DNA of 64,000 bases from Pomphorhynchus laevis (GCA_012934845.2 WNNJ02001732.1:1-64000), one strand, 5' to 3'; shown: positions 10,871 through 22,917, counted from the first letter of the stretch. Translations and numbers: made by a program. The notes: generated by a model not told the origin, from the sequence alone.

Positions 10871-11499
10871 CAACTTACAATAACATTCGCATATTATTTT
10901 CTAATTCTCCTTATGCAAACACGTGACTAACTACATGAATACACGATCTGAATTGTGATTGTATTCACAACGGCTCGTGTTCATCGTCACTCTAAAATGG
11001 CAACAAACAGCTATTTTCTGTAATGTGCCATCAAAATGATTGTGAACTGTTAAAATGCGCAATTTTATGATAAGTATTCCTTATATCATTAATTAGACAT
11101 AATATGGTTGCATTCACAATATTAAAATTATATATTATGAACTTTAAAAATTTTAATTTTAATATGAATTTATATATAAACTGTTCTAAACTTTTCTTTA
11201 TGTGAACATTTCTTAACTTTTCTATTGTTTGAACTATAAAATTTTTTTATAATATGAATTTATATATTATGAATATAATAAATATAAACTTTTATAAACG
11301 AAGTGTTAGTCTTTTATGTTTGCAAACGACAAAATGTACTTTAATATACATTTTTTACTATGCAAAATATATTAAATATTTTTTATTGAACAAATTTTAC
11401 AAAATTTACAGCTTGTTATTAGAAAATTAGAATATGTAACAGACGAGGAAGAACCTAAAACGATGTTTCTAAATTATGCTCATACAAAAATATGTTTCT

Positions 11500-12590
11500 T
11501 GTAAATTTTCCGGCTGTTATCCCACACATTGAAAATCTTTGAGCACGTTCTGGTCAAGATAATTAAGGCTCTGACTAACATTGCCGTTAACCAGTGTGGT
11601 TTTGTCTAAAATGTATCAACCACAGATACCATAGAAGCAGCAATGATATTGATGGAAAAACACCGAGAAAAGCAGCAGAGTTTACATACGGCCTTCCTTG
11701 ATTTGGAGAAGGCTTTTGATTGGGTGCCACATACTCTTATCTGGTAGTCCCTGCGACAACACGGTGTCCTAGAAAAGTACGTTGCCTGGATTTAACTCAT
11801 GTACTCGGACACGACCAGCATAGTACGCTGTGCTACCGGTGATTCCAAACCATATCCTATCACGGTTGGCGTACATCAGGGCAATACACTGTCACCCCTG
11901 CTATTCATCTTATGTATGAATACAATTACTTCTAAACTGAACAACGATGCCTCATGGACCCTCTTATATGCATATGCAAGTCCAAAACTGGTCTGATTGC
12001 CAATCACAATACGGACTGCAGCTGAACATTGGTAAAACTGCGTAGCTTGAGCTTGGATATCAAACACCTGGCTCCATCGAGATGAACGGGCAGTCACTTG
12101 AAAAGTGTACTACCTTCAAATACATGGGGTCCCACCTCTCATCAGATGGTACAATAAATAATAATGCAAAGGGGCGCCTTAACGCAGCTAGGCTAAAATG
12201 GCGATTCCTTTCAGGTATATTATGTGACCGACGAATACCCCTAAAGCTTTAAGCCAAAGTCTACACAACAGTTGTGAGATAAATTGCATTGTACGCCAAA
12301 GAATGCTGGCCATCAAATTCAGAAGACAAAAGAAAATTACACGCCATGGAGATAAATATGCTGCGCTGGTCCTATGGAGTAACACGTCTAGATAGGATTC
12401 CGAATACTAACATCCGCCAACTTTTCGGTGTCACGCAAATAAACCTCAAGGCGAGGGAGCATCGACTACGATGGTTCGAACATATTCACAGGGCTGACAA
12501 AACAGCAGTATGCCGAGCTGAGCTAATCGTTCAAGACGTTCGACCTCGTGGCCGCCCAAGAAAACAAATTACAAAAATAAAAAAATATTA
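11500..12590 (+). mobile_element. RTE-clade LINE fragment, left-arm copy
   Basis: The plus strand encodes the RT palm and C-terminus of an RTE-type LINE. Visible blocks are NQCGFV, HTAFLDLEKAFDWVP (motif A), VGVHQGNTLSPLLFIL (motif B) and, after 12,289, ECWPSNSEDKRKLHAMEINM with LRWSYGVTRLDRIPN and VRPRGRPRKQ. The catalytic YADD is gone: LLYA is followed by sequence that normally lies about 10-15 residues further on, so an internal deletion removed the active site. Several stops lie in the 11,580-11,800 part. The right-arm copy shares the active-site deletion but lacks the 12,195-12,590 end. Confidence 0.88.
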
Positions 12591-12789
12591 ATAATTATGT
12601 ATTCATTGCATGAAACTGGCACATGGAAATTAAAGATATAGTATAATTTAAATGACTAAATTTGAGGAAACGTAAATAACATGGAAAGAAATGGGATTGG
12701 AGTTCAGCAAGATTAAAACAGAAATATAAAAATAGAATTAAAATCTTAATATGGTTTAAAAATTGGAACATAAACAGGATCCTCGTTAT

Positions 12790-14860
12790 GAAGAAAGTTA
12801 AATTATGCAATATCCGCATCCTAGATGTTAACATATTAAAATAAAGTCAGTGTATAATATTAGATAATATATTATATGTTTGATTCCGTCAATAATAAGA
12901 AGGCAAATATCGGAAACATAGTGAATTATATTTTCAGTAAGTTAGATGTTATATTATATTATAATGTTATAATTATGTTATCTTATATTATATTATATTA
13001 AGTAAGATGTTATGTTATATTATATATTATATAAAAAATTATAATATAATATATAAATATATTATAATATATTTTGTATTATAAATTGATTGTTCACTCA
13101 TATTGAATTATTTATTAGCGGATAGAGTGAAGTAAAATATTTATTTAATCGAATTTTCAATAGCCTACTGCTTTCATCCTCAAAAATAAATGTTACAAAA
13201 AAATAAAAAATATTTTACTTCACTCTATCCGCTAATAAATAATATATTTTGTATTATGAGAAGGGATGTAAAATTATATGTCATTACATGTCATTATCAT
13301 CTTAAAATTGGAAGATATAAAGTTAAATTCGACATCGTCAGTGTACAATATTAGATAATATGTTATAATTACTATTTTATAATTTTATATTATAATGTTA
13401 TAAAATAGTAAGTGTAAATTGTTATAGTAAAGTAGTAAAAAGTAACTTAATGTGGCAAATAGAACATTTTTGATAATATTTTTTATTACAAGTTTAAGTA
13501 AGTATTAAAAAATTTGATGTCTAATGTGTTTTTACTATATATAATTAATTTAAATATTTGAAATGTATTTAAAGATTCCTAAGTTGGACAACCATTTATG
13601 CCGTAAAAATCGAAAATCATTGAATTGTATTCAATGTTGTGATCATTATTGTATTCATTAAACAATAATTATTGATTTGTTAATTAAGAATTATTTTAAA
13701 ATATATAATAATCTGCAAGGTTCGTGATGCGAAAACAACAAGTTTACCAGTTTTTCAAGTTTCTAAAATAAAAAATTATTTAAATTAGAAAAGCAAATTA
13801 AGAAGAAAATTAAATACAAAAATTTATTTAGAGTAAAAATATTATTTGTATCGAATACAATTACTTAAAGATTTAAATGAATTATGAAACTTCCATGCAA
13901 GTAATAATCTTCTAACTGGATCGTAAATTAGCGATAGTACATGAATTCGCGATAATACAGCGCAAATGATCGGAATTGTTTCTGATTTAAATAAACACAG
14001 GTGATAGCAAAAAACGAAATAGTCATTTGTTTTCAATTTCTAATTAGAGACATGAACATTGATTTGCATAAAGAACATAACTTCCAAAACTCTAGAGTCC
14101 TAAATAGAAAATATTAAAATAAAAATTATATATTTTCTAACCATCACGAATTAAAACATGGTGAATAGCTAATTATAAAATTTCAAAATTAAAATAAAAT
14201 AACAAATAATTATATTTACTGTTTCTATAATTACATAATATTCAATTATGATATTAGAAATACAGAAAATTGTCTAATAGTGAGTGGAAACGAAACTCTT
14301 TCATTTTTATAAATAAATTAGTTGAATAATTATAAAATAACATTGATTTTTTAACGACATTACATTGACGTCAACGTATGAAGATAATAAGATAGTACAT
14401 TAATCTTAATTGTGAAACAATTCTGAATAAATATAAAATTATTTGATGTTAACTGTAAACTTATCAGTTACTGTATGTTAATTCAAAGATAGAACTTGTT
14501 TATAGGAGCATAACCATATCCGTTATTTCATATTTAAATATTATTTAGATTTGTTATTGAAGAATTTAACAATATTTTGTTATTCATTTTATAATATATT
14601 ATATATGTATTATTTATACATCCACAGATTTTTTGAAAAACGGAAATGAGTGCAAGCTTACGGTAATTGACAAATTTAAAATATCTATCTGCATTATTCT
14701 TGTATATTTAATACTCATTTATAACATGCAAAACAAATTACAAGGCCTTTGTATCGTTTTATTTACTACTAATTTCGTCACCTTATCATTGACAAAAGTG
14801 TAAATCGAAAATGTCGATAATAGAAATCACAAAATACTAAGCATTCATCTAATGTAGTAT
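12790..14860. other. AT-rich arm sequence without supportable genes
   Basis: This holds TTATA-rich low complexity (12,940-13,090), a MITE (13,107-13,243) and anonymous AT-rich DNA. A 32-codon ATG frame on the minus strand near 13,930-14,030, starting MTISFFAITCVYLN and signal-peptide-like, is identical on the right arm. It is too short to call. Confidence 0.5.
13107..13243. mobile_element. 137-bp MITE, left arm
   Basis: Terminal inverted repeats of 36 bp at 13,107-13,142 and 13,208-13,243 begin ATTATTTATTAGCGGATAGA and are perfect. The 65-bp interior is non-coding. The size and structure fit a non-autonomous DNA transposon. The copy on the right arm is at 56,484-56,620, so the insertion predates the arm duplication or was copied by conversion. 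Confidence 0.8.
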
Positions 14861-14866
14861 TGATAA

Positions 14867-15406
14867 TCAACTAGGAATCGCAGTTTCAATCAATTGTTTT
14901 GCCCTGGAATTAAAAAATGTTAGTTTCATTATATTTTTAAATCACGGGAAAGCATTTTTAACAAGGAATGATATATTGTACATCTATTATAGTTTATGTT
15001 TTTTTACCAAGATCGTTTAGAAATATCAAATAAAGACTCATTTTTAACTCATTTAAACAACAATAGGCAAATGTTGATATACATGAATAAATGTTATTCA
15101 TATCTGCATCAAAAAATACTTTAAATATTTTAATCGTATTAAATATTACTTATTGCAGTTACGAAACCTCAATAATTACAGTAAATTATAAATTTAGTTT
15201 AGAAAAATAATATATATTTAATAAACTTACTGTTTCAAAAAAATATTATAATAAAATATTATTAATAAAATATTTAGTTCAGCTTACCACTGATTTGCTG
15301 TATTCAAAGTATGTAGAACATTAGTATGATCAAATACTTCTTCAAAAGAATCCGCAATCATTCGATAATTCTTAATAAGTTCAATATAATTTTGAGAAAT
15401 ATCCAT
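14867..15406 (-). CDS. two-exon small protein gene, left-arm copy
   Basis: This is the mirror of the gene at 54,323-54,862. Exon 1 is 15,406-15,288 and exon 2 is 14,903-14,867, with an intron of 384 bases. It encodes 51 residues starting MDISQNYIELIKNYRM and ending AKQLIETAIPS. No difference from the right-arm copy was seen. See that entry for the splice sites and promoter. Confidence 0.5.
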
Positions 15407-15441
15407 ATTCAGCTAGATCCACGTTTAACATTTTATGTAAA

Positions 15442-15449
15442 CTTATATA
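15442..15449 (-). promoter_or_regulatory. TATA box of the left two-exon gene
   Basis: TATATAAG on the minus strand, 35 bases upstream of the ATG at 15,406. It is the mirror of the one at 54,280-54,287. Confidence 0.5.
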
Positions 15450-16620
15450 GATTGAAGGATTTCCTGCACCGCGTGACAAAGTATCAGTAACACATTTTGA
15501 CGTTCAGCTGCAGTTTGATTGGTGACATTTCTTTGTAAGATTATGCATTAACAAGTGTCAATATTAACACCTCCGCAGTCAGCGCATTATTCCAATCGAT
15601 ATGACGTCGATCTCTCGATTCAAATATTTCTATACTCTATTCGTCCATTTATTCAAAATATCACAATATGAAATTTCAGTGTGATACTCTTATCTGTGAA
15701 CATCATCTAGATACTTGCTACTGCAATTTTTACCAAATATCTTACTTGTTCAAAATAGTCTGAGATTCATCAAAATTAAGATATCAGCCATGTTTAGATT
15801 ACTTTTTATATCTGACATATTTAATAAAAATATTTAACAAATATGCAAATTAAGATAATTTTTATCAAATACTACAGTGGATGACTAATTCCTGTTTAAT
15901 TTTTAATAATTTATGAGTGATTGTTAGTTGAACTAATTAATAAGTCAAGTATCACAAATTAGATTTGTGATAACTCAACATACATAATCTGTTATTTATT
16001 GGTAAGAATGGATTTTTATTTTAATTATAAATTATATCGTTCATAAAATCTATTATATTAAATTATATAAATTAATATAATTAATTATATTAATTATAAA
16101 ATTAATATATATGATTATATAAGATAAAATCTTTTATAATCTGGTATAATTATTGACTTTTATATCTTTATTTTTTATAAATAAAGATATATTATACTGA
16201 TTATAATATATATTGATTCAAGTATATATTATACTTGAATCAGTTATCTGATTTGATTTTATGAAACATAATTTCCTTTTATATTAAAAGAAAATTATAT
16301 TTGCGATTGAGAGTCGTGCGATGAAAAATCACAGAATTGTAGGATCTGACACGATTTACGACACATTGAAATGTGCCAATACACAATCAATACATATGAC
16401 GTCACAGAACAATAAACATCCAGTAATTGTCAAATTGGGATTTAAGACAATTACGTTAGTTATTAACTTACTAACTATGTAATTAGTTGTTAGTATTTTA
16501 GTTAATAAACCACTAAATACAATTATTTTTTGAAATAATGAGCCTTTCGATATCGAATATTTGTCAAATATTTTTTTGTCAAATAATCTTTCGAAATAAA
16601 AAATTGTAGTTTTGAACATT

Positions 16621-16839
16621 GTAGACTGGTGGTAAGTTGACGGCCAAGATCATAAGGATGTAGGAAAATCTTTTATAGGAAAAAGATTAAAGCAAGTTAC
16701 TGGGGATTCACGTTCTACTTCATATCTTTCCCAAAACGTTAGCATCACCATCCAACGCGGTAATTCTGTCAGCATTCTGGCGAGAGCTCCAATGAGCAAA
16801 AGCATGGTAGGCTGGTGGTAAGTTGACGGCCAAGATCAT
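16621..16839 (+). repeat. 33-bp direct repeats around a retroelement scrap
   Basis: GTAGACTGGTGGTAAGTTGA and the bases after it (16,621-16,653) recur with one change at 16,807-16,839; the right arm has the unit once. The 153 bases between encode, on the plus strand, VTGDSRSTSYLSQNVSITIQ followed by RGNSVSILARAPMSK. This matches the terminal GDPR..S(F/Y)L.QR.S.AIQRGNAA.(V/I)L block of RLE-type retroelement proteins related to the one at 63,455-64,000. The scrap entered only the left arm. The long direct repeats could be a target duplication or a recombination scar. Confidence 0.6.
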
Positions 16840-16866
16840 TAAGATGTACAATAACTTTGCTTCGGA

Positions 16867-18514
16867 CAATGAATCACGAATTAGATTTGTGATAACTTAA
16901 GATGCAATTCAACTTTATATTTGCACTCATTTAAATATTAAATATTTTTCTGTAAAAAATTGCTTCAGATAATTTAAACTATTTCGTTTGTAATGTGATC
17001 ATACGTTCTAGTATAGTAATATATCACATTGTTGTAAATTGTTGTAAATTTGAATTAGTATTTATACTAAAATCATAATACAGATTGCTTACAAAAAAAT
17101 GGTTACTAATATCAACGGTTGCTTTTTTTGACGTGATTAGAAAGTTTTACTGTTTGTTTATTTCGCTTTCATTTTTACCAGAAAAGTTAGAATTTAAAAA
17201 TAAGTAGTTCATTTTTAAATCAGAGAGAATTAATATATACATTATTAAATTATTATTTAATAATTTTAATAGTTAATTACTTGGTTTACTCATTGATTAA
17301 TACAAATTGTATAAATTAAATATAAAAATAGCTTTGAAAATGATTATTACGATGTAAGGCGTCTATTATAATGTACAATATACAAATTACGATCAGTAAA
17401 AGCTCAACAATATAGACATTTTCCATATTTCATCTGCTTAATAAAAACAAAATGTTTAGATTTCAATTCAAACAAATACGATTGTTTGAATATATTTAAA
17501 AAATATGAAAATTAAAAAATATGGAATTTTTAAAATAAACACAAAATATTAAAAGTATTTTTGTAGTAAGATAGTAATTATTTCCTGAATCCATATATAC
17601 ATTTATATTACATATTTTGAGGATCGTGCATGCAAACGGTTAATATGTCTCTATAAAAAAATAACTCTTCAATTTTGCACATGATTTATTATATTAAATA
17701 AGCCGTTGTGTATTAAATTGTGATTACACTTTAATATTAATAAATTTATATTTTAATATATTTTTATTTTAATATATTGTTTTTAAAAGTTTGCAGGTTT
17801 ATTGCTCGGTTTTCAAAATGAGTCTGAAAAAAACTAGGTTTTAATAAAAATCATTCAGAAAGTCGTTAGATTTATAAATCAACAGAACATTATTAAATAT
17901 AAATGTATTATTATCGATAATAATATAACGATAATCAATAATTATGATAATAATTATTGTTAATTCATTGATTCGTATAGGATTTTTGTGAACTTTCTCA
18001 AAGCATTTGATAACTGCTTCATTACAATAATAATTATTGTTGATATTATGTATTATTATTGATAATAATAAAGAGTAAACGTCGGGTGTCCCTACGTCTT
18101 TCGACAACGCGAACTTATGACTTGGACGTGTGCTTACAGAGAAGTCAAGAGAGTGCATGCTCGAAGTTTGAACCCCGTACATATATACACAAGGTCGTAT
18201 TAATTAATACGACCTTGTATACGACCTTCATTGATTCATTTAAGATTTTTGTGGACTTTCACAAACATTTGATACTATATATAGATATATGATTCTTATC
18301 CGTTTTTTCAGCGATCTATAAATAGACCAATGTATTATTTAGATTACTAATTGATTACCAAAAGCTTCGATTACTACATGATTTAGCAGGGTTTTTTTGA
18401 ATTAAATAGAATTTTAAAAAATAATTTCAAATTCTATCTCACTGTCCCGTATAATGAGGCAATCAATTGAAATATTACTATAGAAACACTATACACTTTT
18501 CACTATTTGAAAAG
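16867..18514. other. AT-rich inner spacer, left side
   Basis: No supportable gene is present. It contains a repeat of ATTAGATTTGTGATAACT (also at 15,958), a direct repeat of about 50 bp at 17,965-18,013 and 18,227-18,275 (CATTGATTC...GATTTTTGTG), and a perfect palindrome at 18,191-18,216. A GC-richer island at 18,075-18,180 separates the direct-repeat copies. It ends AAGTTTGAACCCCGTAC, which faintly resembles a tRNA B box. It could be an old SINE. Confidence 0.5.
18191..18216. repeat. 26-bp perfect palindrome
   Basis: AAGGTCGTATTAA is followed directly by its reverse complement. It lies at the end of the GC-richer island and may be part of a mobile element end. Confidence 0.75.
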
Positions 18515-18672
18515 TGAAAAGTCTATACACCAGCAATATACAGCTATTAATACACCAGCAATATACAGCGATTAATACCCCAGCTCTATACAGTGATTAA
18601 AACACCAGCTATATACAGCTATTAATACACGAGCAATGCACAGCGATTAATACAACAGCTCTAAACAGTGAT
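18515..18672. repeat. 25-bp satellite, block 1
   Basis: Tandem units of consensus CAGCGATTAATACACCAGCT plus ATATA or CTATA, about six copies with 1-4 differences each. The block abuts the 3' end of LINE copy J2. Confidence 0.95.
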
Positions 18673-18799
18673 AAGTAAGTAAGTAAGGGTTTTATTAATA
18701 ACTATATAACTGATAAAAACTTAAGAAACAAAAACATGCAAAAGACAACTTAAAATAGAAACTGTTCACGACGTGTATTTTGGAATCTTCAACTTATAT

Positions 18800-21258
18800 T
18801 CACGGCCTCAGGTCCAGAGGGATCTGAGCCCCTCGGCCACACCAGCGCGCCGCCCTCTGACTGAACCATTCGGGGTCTCTCACACACCTAAGAGTCCAGT
18901 CAAGGCGGACTATGGTTGGTAATCTCGAGATGAGGAGCTTGAGAAACCTTAGTCTTTGTTCTGGGGGACGTCCTCGTGAGAAGAAGACTAATCCCGAGAT
19001 AGCCCAAGTACCCCAGAGGCGCACTTGGGTTATCCCATTCAATGACAGATGCTGGGCCCGTTTCAGAGCCCACCTAGCTTTCTTCAGGATACGTTTAAGT
19101 CTATCCAGGTCAGCTTTCGCCGACCAATTCACCGTAACGGTGAACCCCAGATATTTTACTCGACTCGTGAAGATGGGGAGTGGTTGATGCTGCAAAATGG
19201 AGGAGAGTGTAGAGAGTGCTAGTCTCTTAAGTTTCTTTTTGGTGGCAGGAACGCCATTAAAGACAACCACCTGTGATTTAGAGGAGTTTAAAATAAGATT
19301 GGATGGGGGCAACTGATCTTTTAATCTTAAAAAGAAACGGCTGATGTCAGAGATTACATCTTTGCACCTGCGTCCAGAGAACAAGGCTGTGGTATCATCA
19401 GCATATACCACTAGATGTTGATCACGTTTAAAATTCTTGAATAATACAATGGATGCAGCAAGATATAAGATAGGAGAAAGTGGGGATCCTTGAGGTACAC
19501 CTGTAATAGGGTAGAACTGACGCGCATCAGGTCGTCTTCATAGTAGAACCGCTTGGTGTACAACAATATCTCCACCCTGTTAACAATTCTCGCAGGCAAC
19601 CCGAGGGACCTGAGAGAGGAGATAACGAAGGGAATGGAGATCCGGTCAAATGCAGCTGAAAAATCAAGAAAAACAGCCACAGCAAGCTGATGACTATTAT
19701 CCTGACAAAACTGATGCACTTCACCAATTGCTGAATGGACCGAGCGCCCTTTGACAAACCCATGAAAACTCGGTGGAATCAAATTACGCCTACATAAATG
19801 AACGCGGATTCTACGCGCAAGCGCTTTCTCGTAGATGGATATGAGGGCGTTTTGAATCGAGATGGGCCGCAGATCTTTAGGACAAGTGATTAATCTCTTT
19901 TTAGGTAAAAAACTCGACGGCTGATGTTGATTTCCGCTATGTCAGACGGGGAGGCTAATAGCATTGTGATGGCGACCTCCTTTCTCTGACTGTATGTCAA
20001 AAGCTGACAGACACGAGTGGTGAGTGGCGCGTGGGATTTGGAGGTGCCCGGGAGTGGTCCCCAGGAGTTAAGGATATCTGTAACAGACAAGTCCCTACTC
20101 CTGAAGTCACACCAAGGCGGGATTGGTTGGGGAGAATGAGTGGCTCCATAATTGTGTAAGGAAAGTGACTCCTCTAAAACTTTGTCAAGGCCTATGCTAC
20201 CAATCCAAACCAAGGCTCTATCCTTCCAGCAAACAAATTTCTCCTTCTTGAATATCTTCCAGAAGGAAGCCTGAGAAGGGTTTTGGTGAGCAATGCTTGC
20301 CCTATCCCTGCTCAGCTGGAGCCTATATCTAGAGCTCCAATATTCATTCGAGAGGATATGTCTGGCGGAAACAGAGAGATTGGGAAGGTGCAACATTTTA
20401 GCTAGGACCTTGAGCTTTGTTGGAGTAGGATTGTATATTCGACCTTTATAGGTAGTCGAAAGGATCGCGGTAGCTTGCGATGAGAGGTAGGAATTAAATT
20501 CGGTCAAACTCTCAATTCCAATTCTGGGGAAGAGTTGGATAGCTGCCTGAAAGAAGGCCACTCTAATAGGATCAAAGTGAAACCTTCTTCTAAGCAACGT
20601 ATCGTCCTCTAGCCGCCAGCGAATTAGGTCATGAGAGGTGGTCTGTTGTTGACGCGACTGCTCGGTGCAAATGGGTTTCAACAACCACATCTTATGTAGC
20701 AGTAATATGTCGAGGAGAGAATTTGTTGTAGAGCAATGAAAGGTTGGGGAAGGTGGTTTATGAATAAGATAGTCGATCCTTGCTCTGCGGAGTGCTGCAT
20801 TAATCCAACGACCAGTTCTGTCGTTGAAGTCACCAAGTAACATGTCATAACCGCTCCCCAATATTTGATCCAGGAGGTCACGGTTTTTGTGAATTTCTCC
20901 TGGCCGAATATAGACATTGGCTATGCTTATACGCTTACCGTTCTTACAAAGTGATATAGCTAAACAAGATAGGGCTGGACAAGAGTAGTTTAATAGGAGG
21001 GATGATCTTAAGGAGCTTTTTACTAGGGTTAAAAGACCTTGTGATGAAGAGGAGTGAGGGGGGGGTTATGTAAGGAGTAAAGTGGGTGTATATGTGCTTA
21101 GGGATAAATCGAGTAATATCCTGGGGGAGACGGATAGACCGCGTCTCCTGAAGGACTATAACATCTGCATCTCTACCAGATAGAAGGCTAAGGGCGGAAG
21201 CACCTCCCGAATTCCACTGAATGATATTCAGTGAAAAAGGTCCTTGATTACTTCCCAT
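18800..21258 (-). pseudogene. J2 ORF2, endonuclease-RT with few breaks
   Basis: It begins at ATG 21,258 (MGSNQGPFSLNIIQWN). The endonuclease part has VIVLQETRS, NVYIRPG, LLGDFNDRTGRW and TSHDLIRW. The RT has GFVKGRSVHSA, DFSAAFDRISIPF (motif A), GVPQGSPLSP-like motif B (here KDPHF after a frame change) and MVYADDTTALF (motif C, at 19,411). The C-terminal region ends WCGRGAQIPLDLRP at 18,800. There is no RNase H domain. About three to four frame changes separate the pieces; for example, one G is missing at about 19,531 compared with J3. Expected activity when intact is nicking of DNA and target-primed reverse transcription. Confidence 0.87.
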
Positions 21259-21292
21259 TGCGTAAGTGTTACCGAAGTGGGACGCCCTCCAC

Positions 21293-22498
21293 CTAGTCGC
21301 AACTAGAGGCGGAAAAGTCGCCTTTACCGCTTCCCGTCACGACAAATGGAGTCGCTTGCCCACGGGCGATATCTTCATTTCCCTCGTTAGCCATAGCCCA
21401 AATCGAATCCTTCCGAGCAAGCTTCAGAGCGGCTATGCTTAGCGCTGACCCGTTTCGTTTCTTAGATTTTGGTGGCTTCTTAATATTGTTGGTCTTCCCA
21501 GAAGGAGGAGAACGGAAGGATTCCGCTAATTGACCCACCAATTTTTGGACCAATTTTTCAAGTTGAATCATTGATGCCTGATGCTGCATTTCAATAAGTT
21601 TAAGAATTTCTGTGTCCGGCATCCTGTCGTCATTCTTGTTAGACGATACAGCTTCCACGAAGCTAGTCGGTTTTGCTGTTACACCCCTGTGTCTCTTTTG
21701 ATACGCCTTAAAGATTTTACATTTTTTTGACCATGCGGGGTGCTCACCACCGCAGTTTGCGCAAAATGGCTTACTTTCACACTTCTCAGGATGTATAGCA
21801 GTTGTACCACACACGCCGCACTTATGTGGTAAAGAACATCCAGTGGACCAATGCCCCCACTGATGACAATTGTTGCAGTGAGGGTACGTTAGTGAGTCGG
21901 TTTCGATTATTGAAAATCTCAGATTATACCCCATAAAAGGATTGCATGTTGAAATCGATAGTTTTAGGGCTTCATCAACCGGGGCATTGCAGAACGCTAC
22001 GGGAATGGGGAAGCCTTTAATCCCTTTTATAAAGCGCACGTTAGAGATTTTGTAATCAGTTTCTAGGGCTGATATATCTTCTTCTGAAATGTATGTGGGC
22101 ATATTATTTATCTTTATTGTTGCCAGGATTGGTTTGGAAGCAATTATACCTTGTTCCGAATGCTCTTTTTTAAAGTAGTCTACGTACGACATTGCGAGAT
22201 CAGGAGTGCAGAATGAGATTTTAATCTCAGATTCATAATATTTAATCGCATTGAACAATATCCTTTTTTTAAATCGATGAGCAAAGCCTCTTATAAAAAC
22301 ATTGAACATTTTCTGCCTTTCCAGAGGCACCAAAAGTCTGATAATCACCAGGTTGGATAATTTTGGTACCGGGGGAAGTTCACCCTCCGGAATATATTCA
22401 AGAGAACCTAAATCTCCACTTACCTCGTTTATTGCATTGGCAGGAAAATTAGTTTTCATTGAGTTCTTTGAACGCTCCGACATGCTAAATTTACTCAT
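21293..22498 (-). CDS. J2 ORF1, gag-like zinc-knuckle protein
   Basis: An intact frame of 401 codons. I chose the ATG at 22,498 (MSKFSMSERSKNSM), because further upstream the frame runs into satellite and has no ATG. A second ATG at 22,483 gives MSERSKN, which matches the conserved MSE start of the other J copies. The protein has an N-terminal variable region, a central fold (PVPKLSNLVIIRL onward) and three Cys/His clusters: CNNCHQWGHWSTGC (CX2CX4HX4C), CGVCGTT...C, and CANCGGEHPAWSKKC. A basic tail (KPPKSKKRNG) follows. ORF1 proteins of this group bind the element RNA as a ribonucleoprotein. This is the only J ORF1 in the window that is unbroken. Confidence 0.88.
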   Translation of the reverse strand: MSKFSMSERSKNSMKTNFPANAINEVSGDLGSLEYIPEGELPPVPKLSNLVIIRLLVPLERQKMFNVFIRGFAHRFKKRILFNAIKYYESEIKISFCTPDLAMSYVDYFKKEHSEQGIIASKPILATIKINNMPTYISEEDISALETDYKISNVRFIKGIKGFPIPVAFCNAPVDEALKLSISTCNPFMGYNLRFSIIETDSLTYPHCNNCHQWGHWSTGCSLPHKCGVCGTTAIHPEKCESKPFCANCGGEHPAWSKKCKIFKAYQKRHRGVTAKPTSFVEAVSSNKNDDRMPDTEILKLIEMQHQASMIQLEKLVQKLVGQLAESFRSPPSGKTNNIKKPPKSKKRNGSALSIAALKLARKDSIWAMANEGNEDIARGQATPFVVTGSGKGDFSASSCD

Positions 22499-22500
22499 TT

Positions 22501-22695
22501 TGAATACACCAGCTCTATACAGCGAATAATACACAAGCTCTATACAGCTATTAATACACCAGCTATATAAAGCGATTAATACACCAGCTATATACAGCGA
22601 TTAATACACCAGCAATATACAGCTATTAATACACCAGCTCTATACAGCGATTAATACACCAGCTCTATACAGTGATTAATACATCAGCAATATAC
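22501..22695. repeat. 25-bp satellite, block 2
   Basis: About eight tandem units of the CAGCGATTAATACACCAGCT family lie between the 5' end of J2 and the 3' end of J3. Confidence 0.95.
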
Positions 22696-22917
22696 AAATA
22701 TAATAATATAATAAATATTTTCTTAATAAAAAATAAGGAACACATGATACATCATACACATGATACACATTATACATATAAATAAGGAACACATGGATAC
22801 ATATATCCATGATACATATGGATAGATAGGTAAGTAAAAAATTAAACAAAAGATAAGTTAAAGCGAGAACATCATACTCTTCTTTACTTCTTAACACTTC
22901 TCCTCATTATGAAGGCC

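Larger units (their letters stand above)
9702..16866. repeat. inner block, left arm of large inverted repeat
   Basis: The block is the reverse complement of 53,049-60,000. Paired positions sum to 69,695-69,702 at the outer end, 69,729 over most of the inner part, and 69,915 inside 16,807-16,866 because of a 186-bp gain on the left. From about 12,790 inward I saw no differences in the segments compared, including two open frames of 64 and 87 codons and the AT-rich 12,841-13,090 stretch. From 9,702 to about 12,790 the arms differ clearly: 9 differences in the 192 bases of the 63-codon ORF, and several in 12,595-12,834. Confidence 0.93.
18673..22500 (-). mobile_element. family J LINE copy J2, the least damaged
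   Basis: A full-length I/Jockey-group LINE on the minus strand between two blocks of the 25-bp satellite. ORF1 (22,498-21,293) is open, and ORF2 starts 34 bases after its stop. The 3' end carries AATAAAACCC and a short (CTTA)4 microsatellite tail at 18,676-18,692, not poly-A. The 5' side has no UTR to speak of: satellite begins 3 bases before the ORF1 start, so the transcript may start in or at the satellite. A few frame breaks lie in ORF2. Confidence 0.93.

Noticed and set aside
16356-16619. 87-codon frame, identical at 53,110-53,373
   Set aside because: Identity only reflects the identical arms, and the composition is AT-driven. The reading frame overlaps a local direct repeat.
18150-18180. 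tRNA gene suggested by AAGTTTGAACCCCGTAC
   Set aside because: No matching A box or cloverleaf could be drawn; at best it is an old SINE piece.
17841-18182. 113-codon minus-strand frame
   Set aside because: The C-terminal half is Ile/Asn low complexity from ATT repeats, and the frame crosses the direct repeats and palindrome; likely chance.
18676-18692. (CTTA)n at the J2 end as a telomeric repeat
   Set aside because: Only four units, and they do not match TTAGG-type repeats; it is the LINE 3' tail.
22501-22695. Regular short repeats suggesting a CRISPR array
   Set aside because: The 25-bp units are contiguous with no unique spacers, drift in sequence and lack cas genes; this is a eukaryotic satellite.
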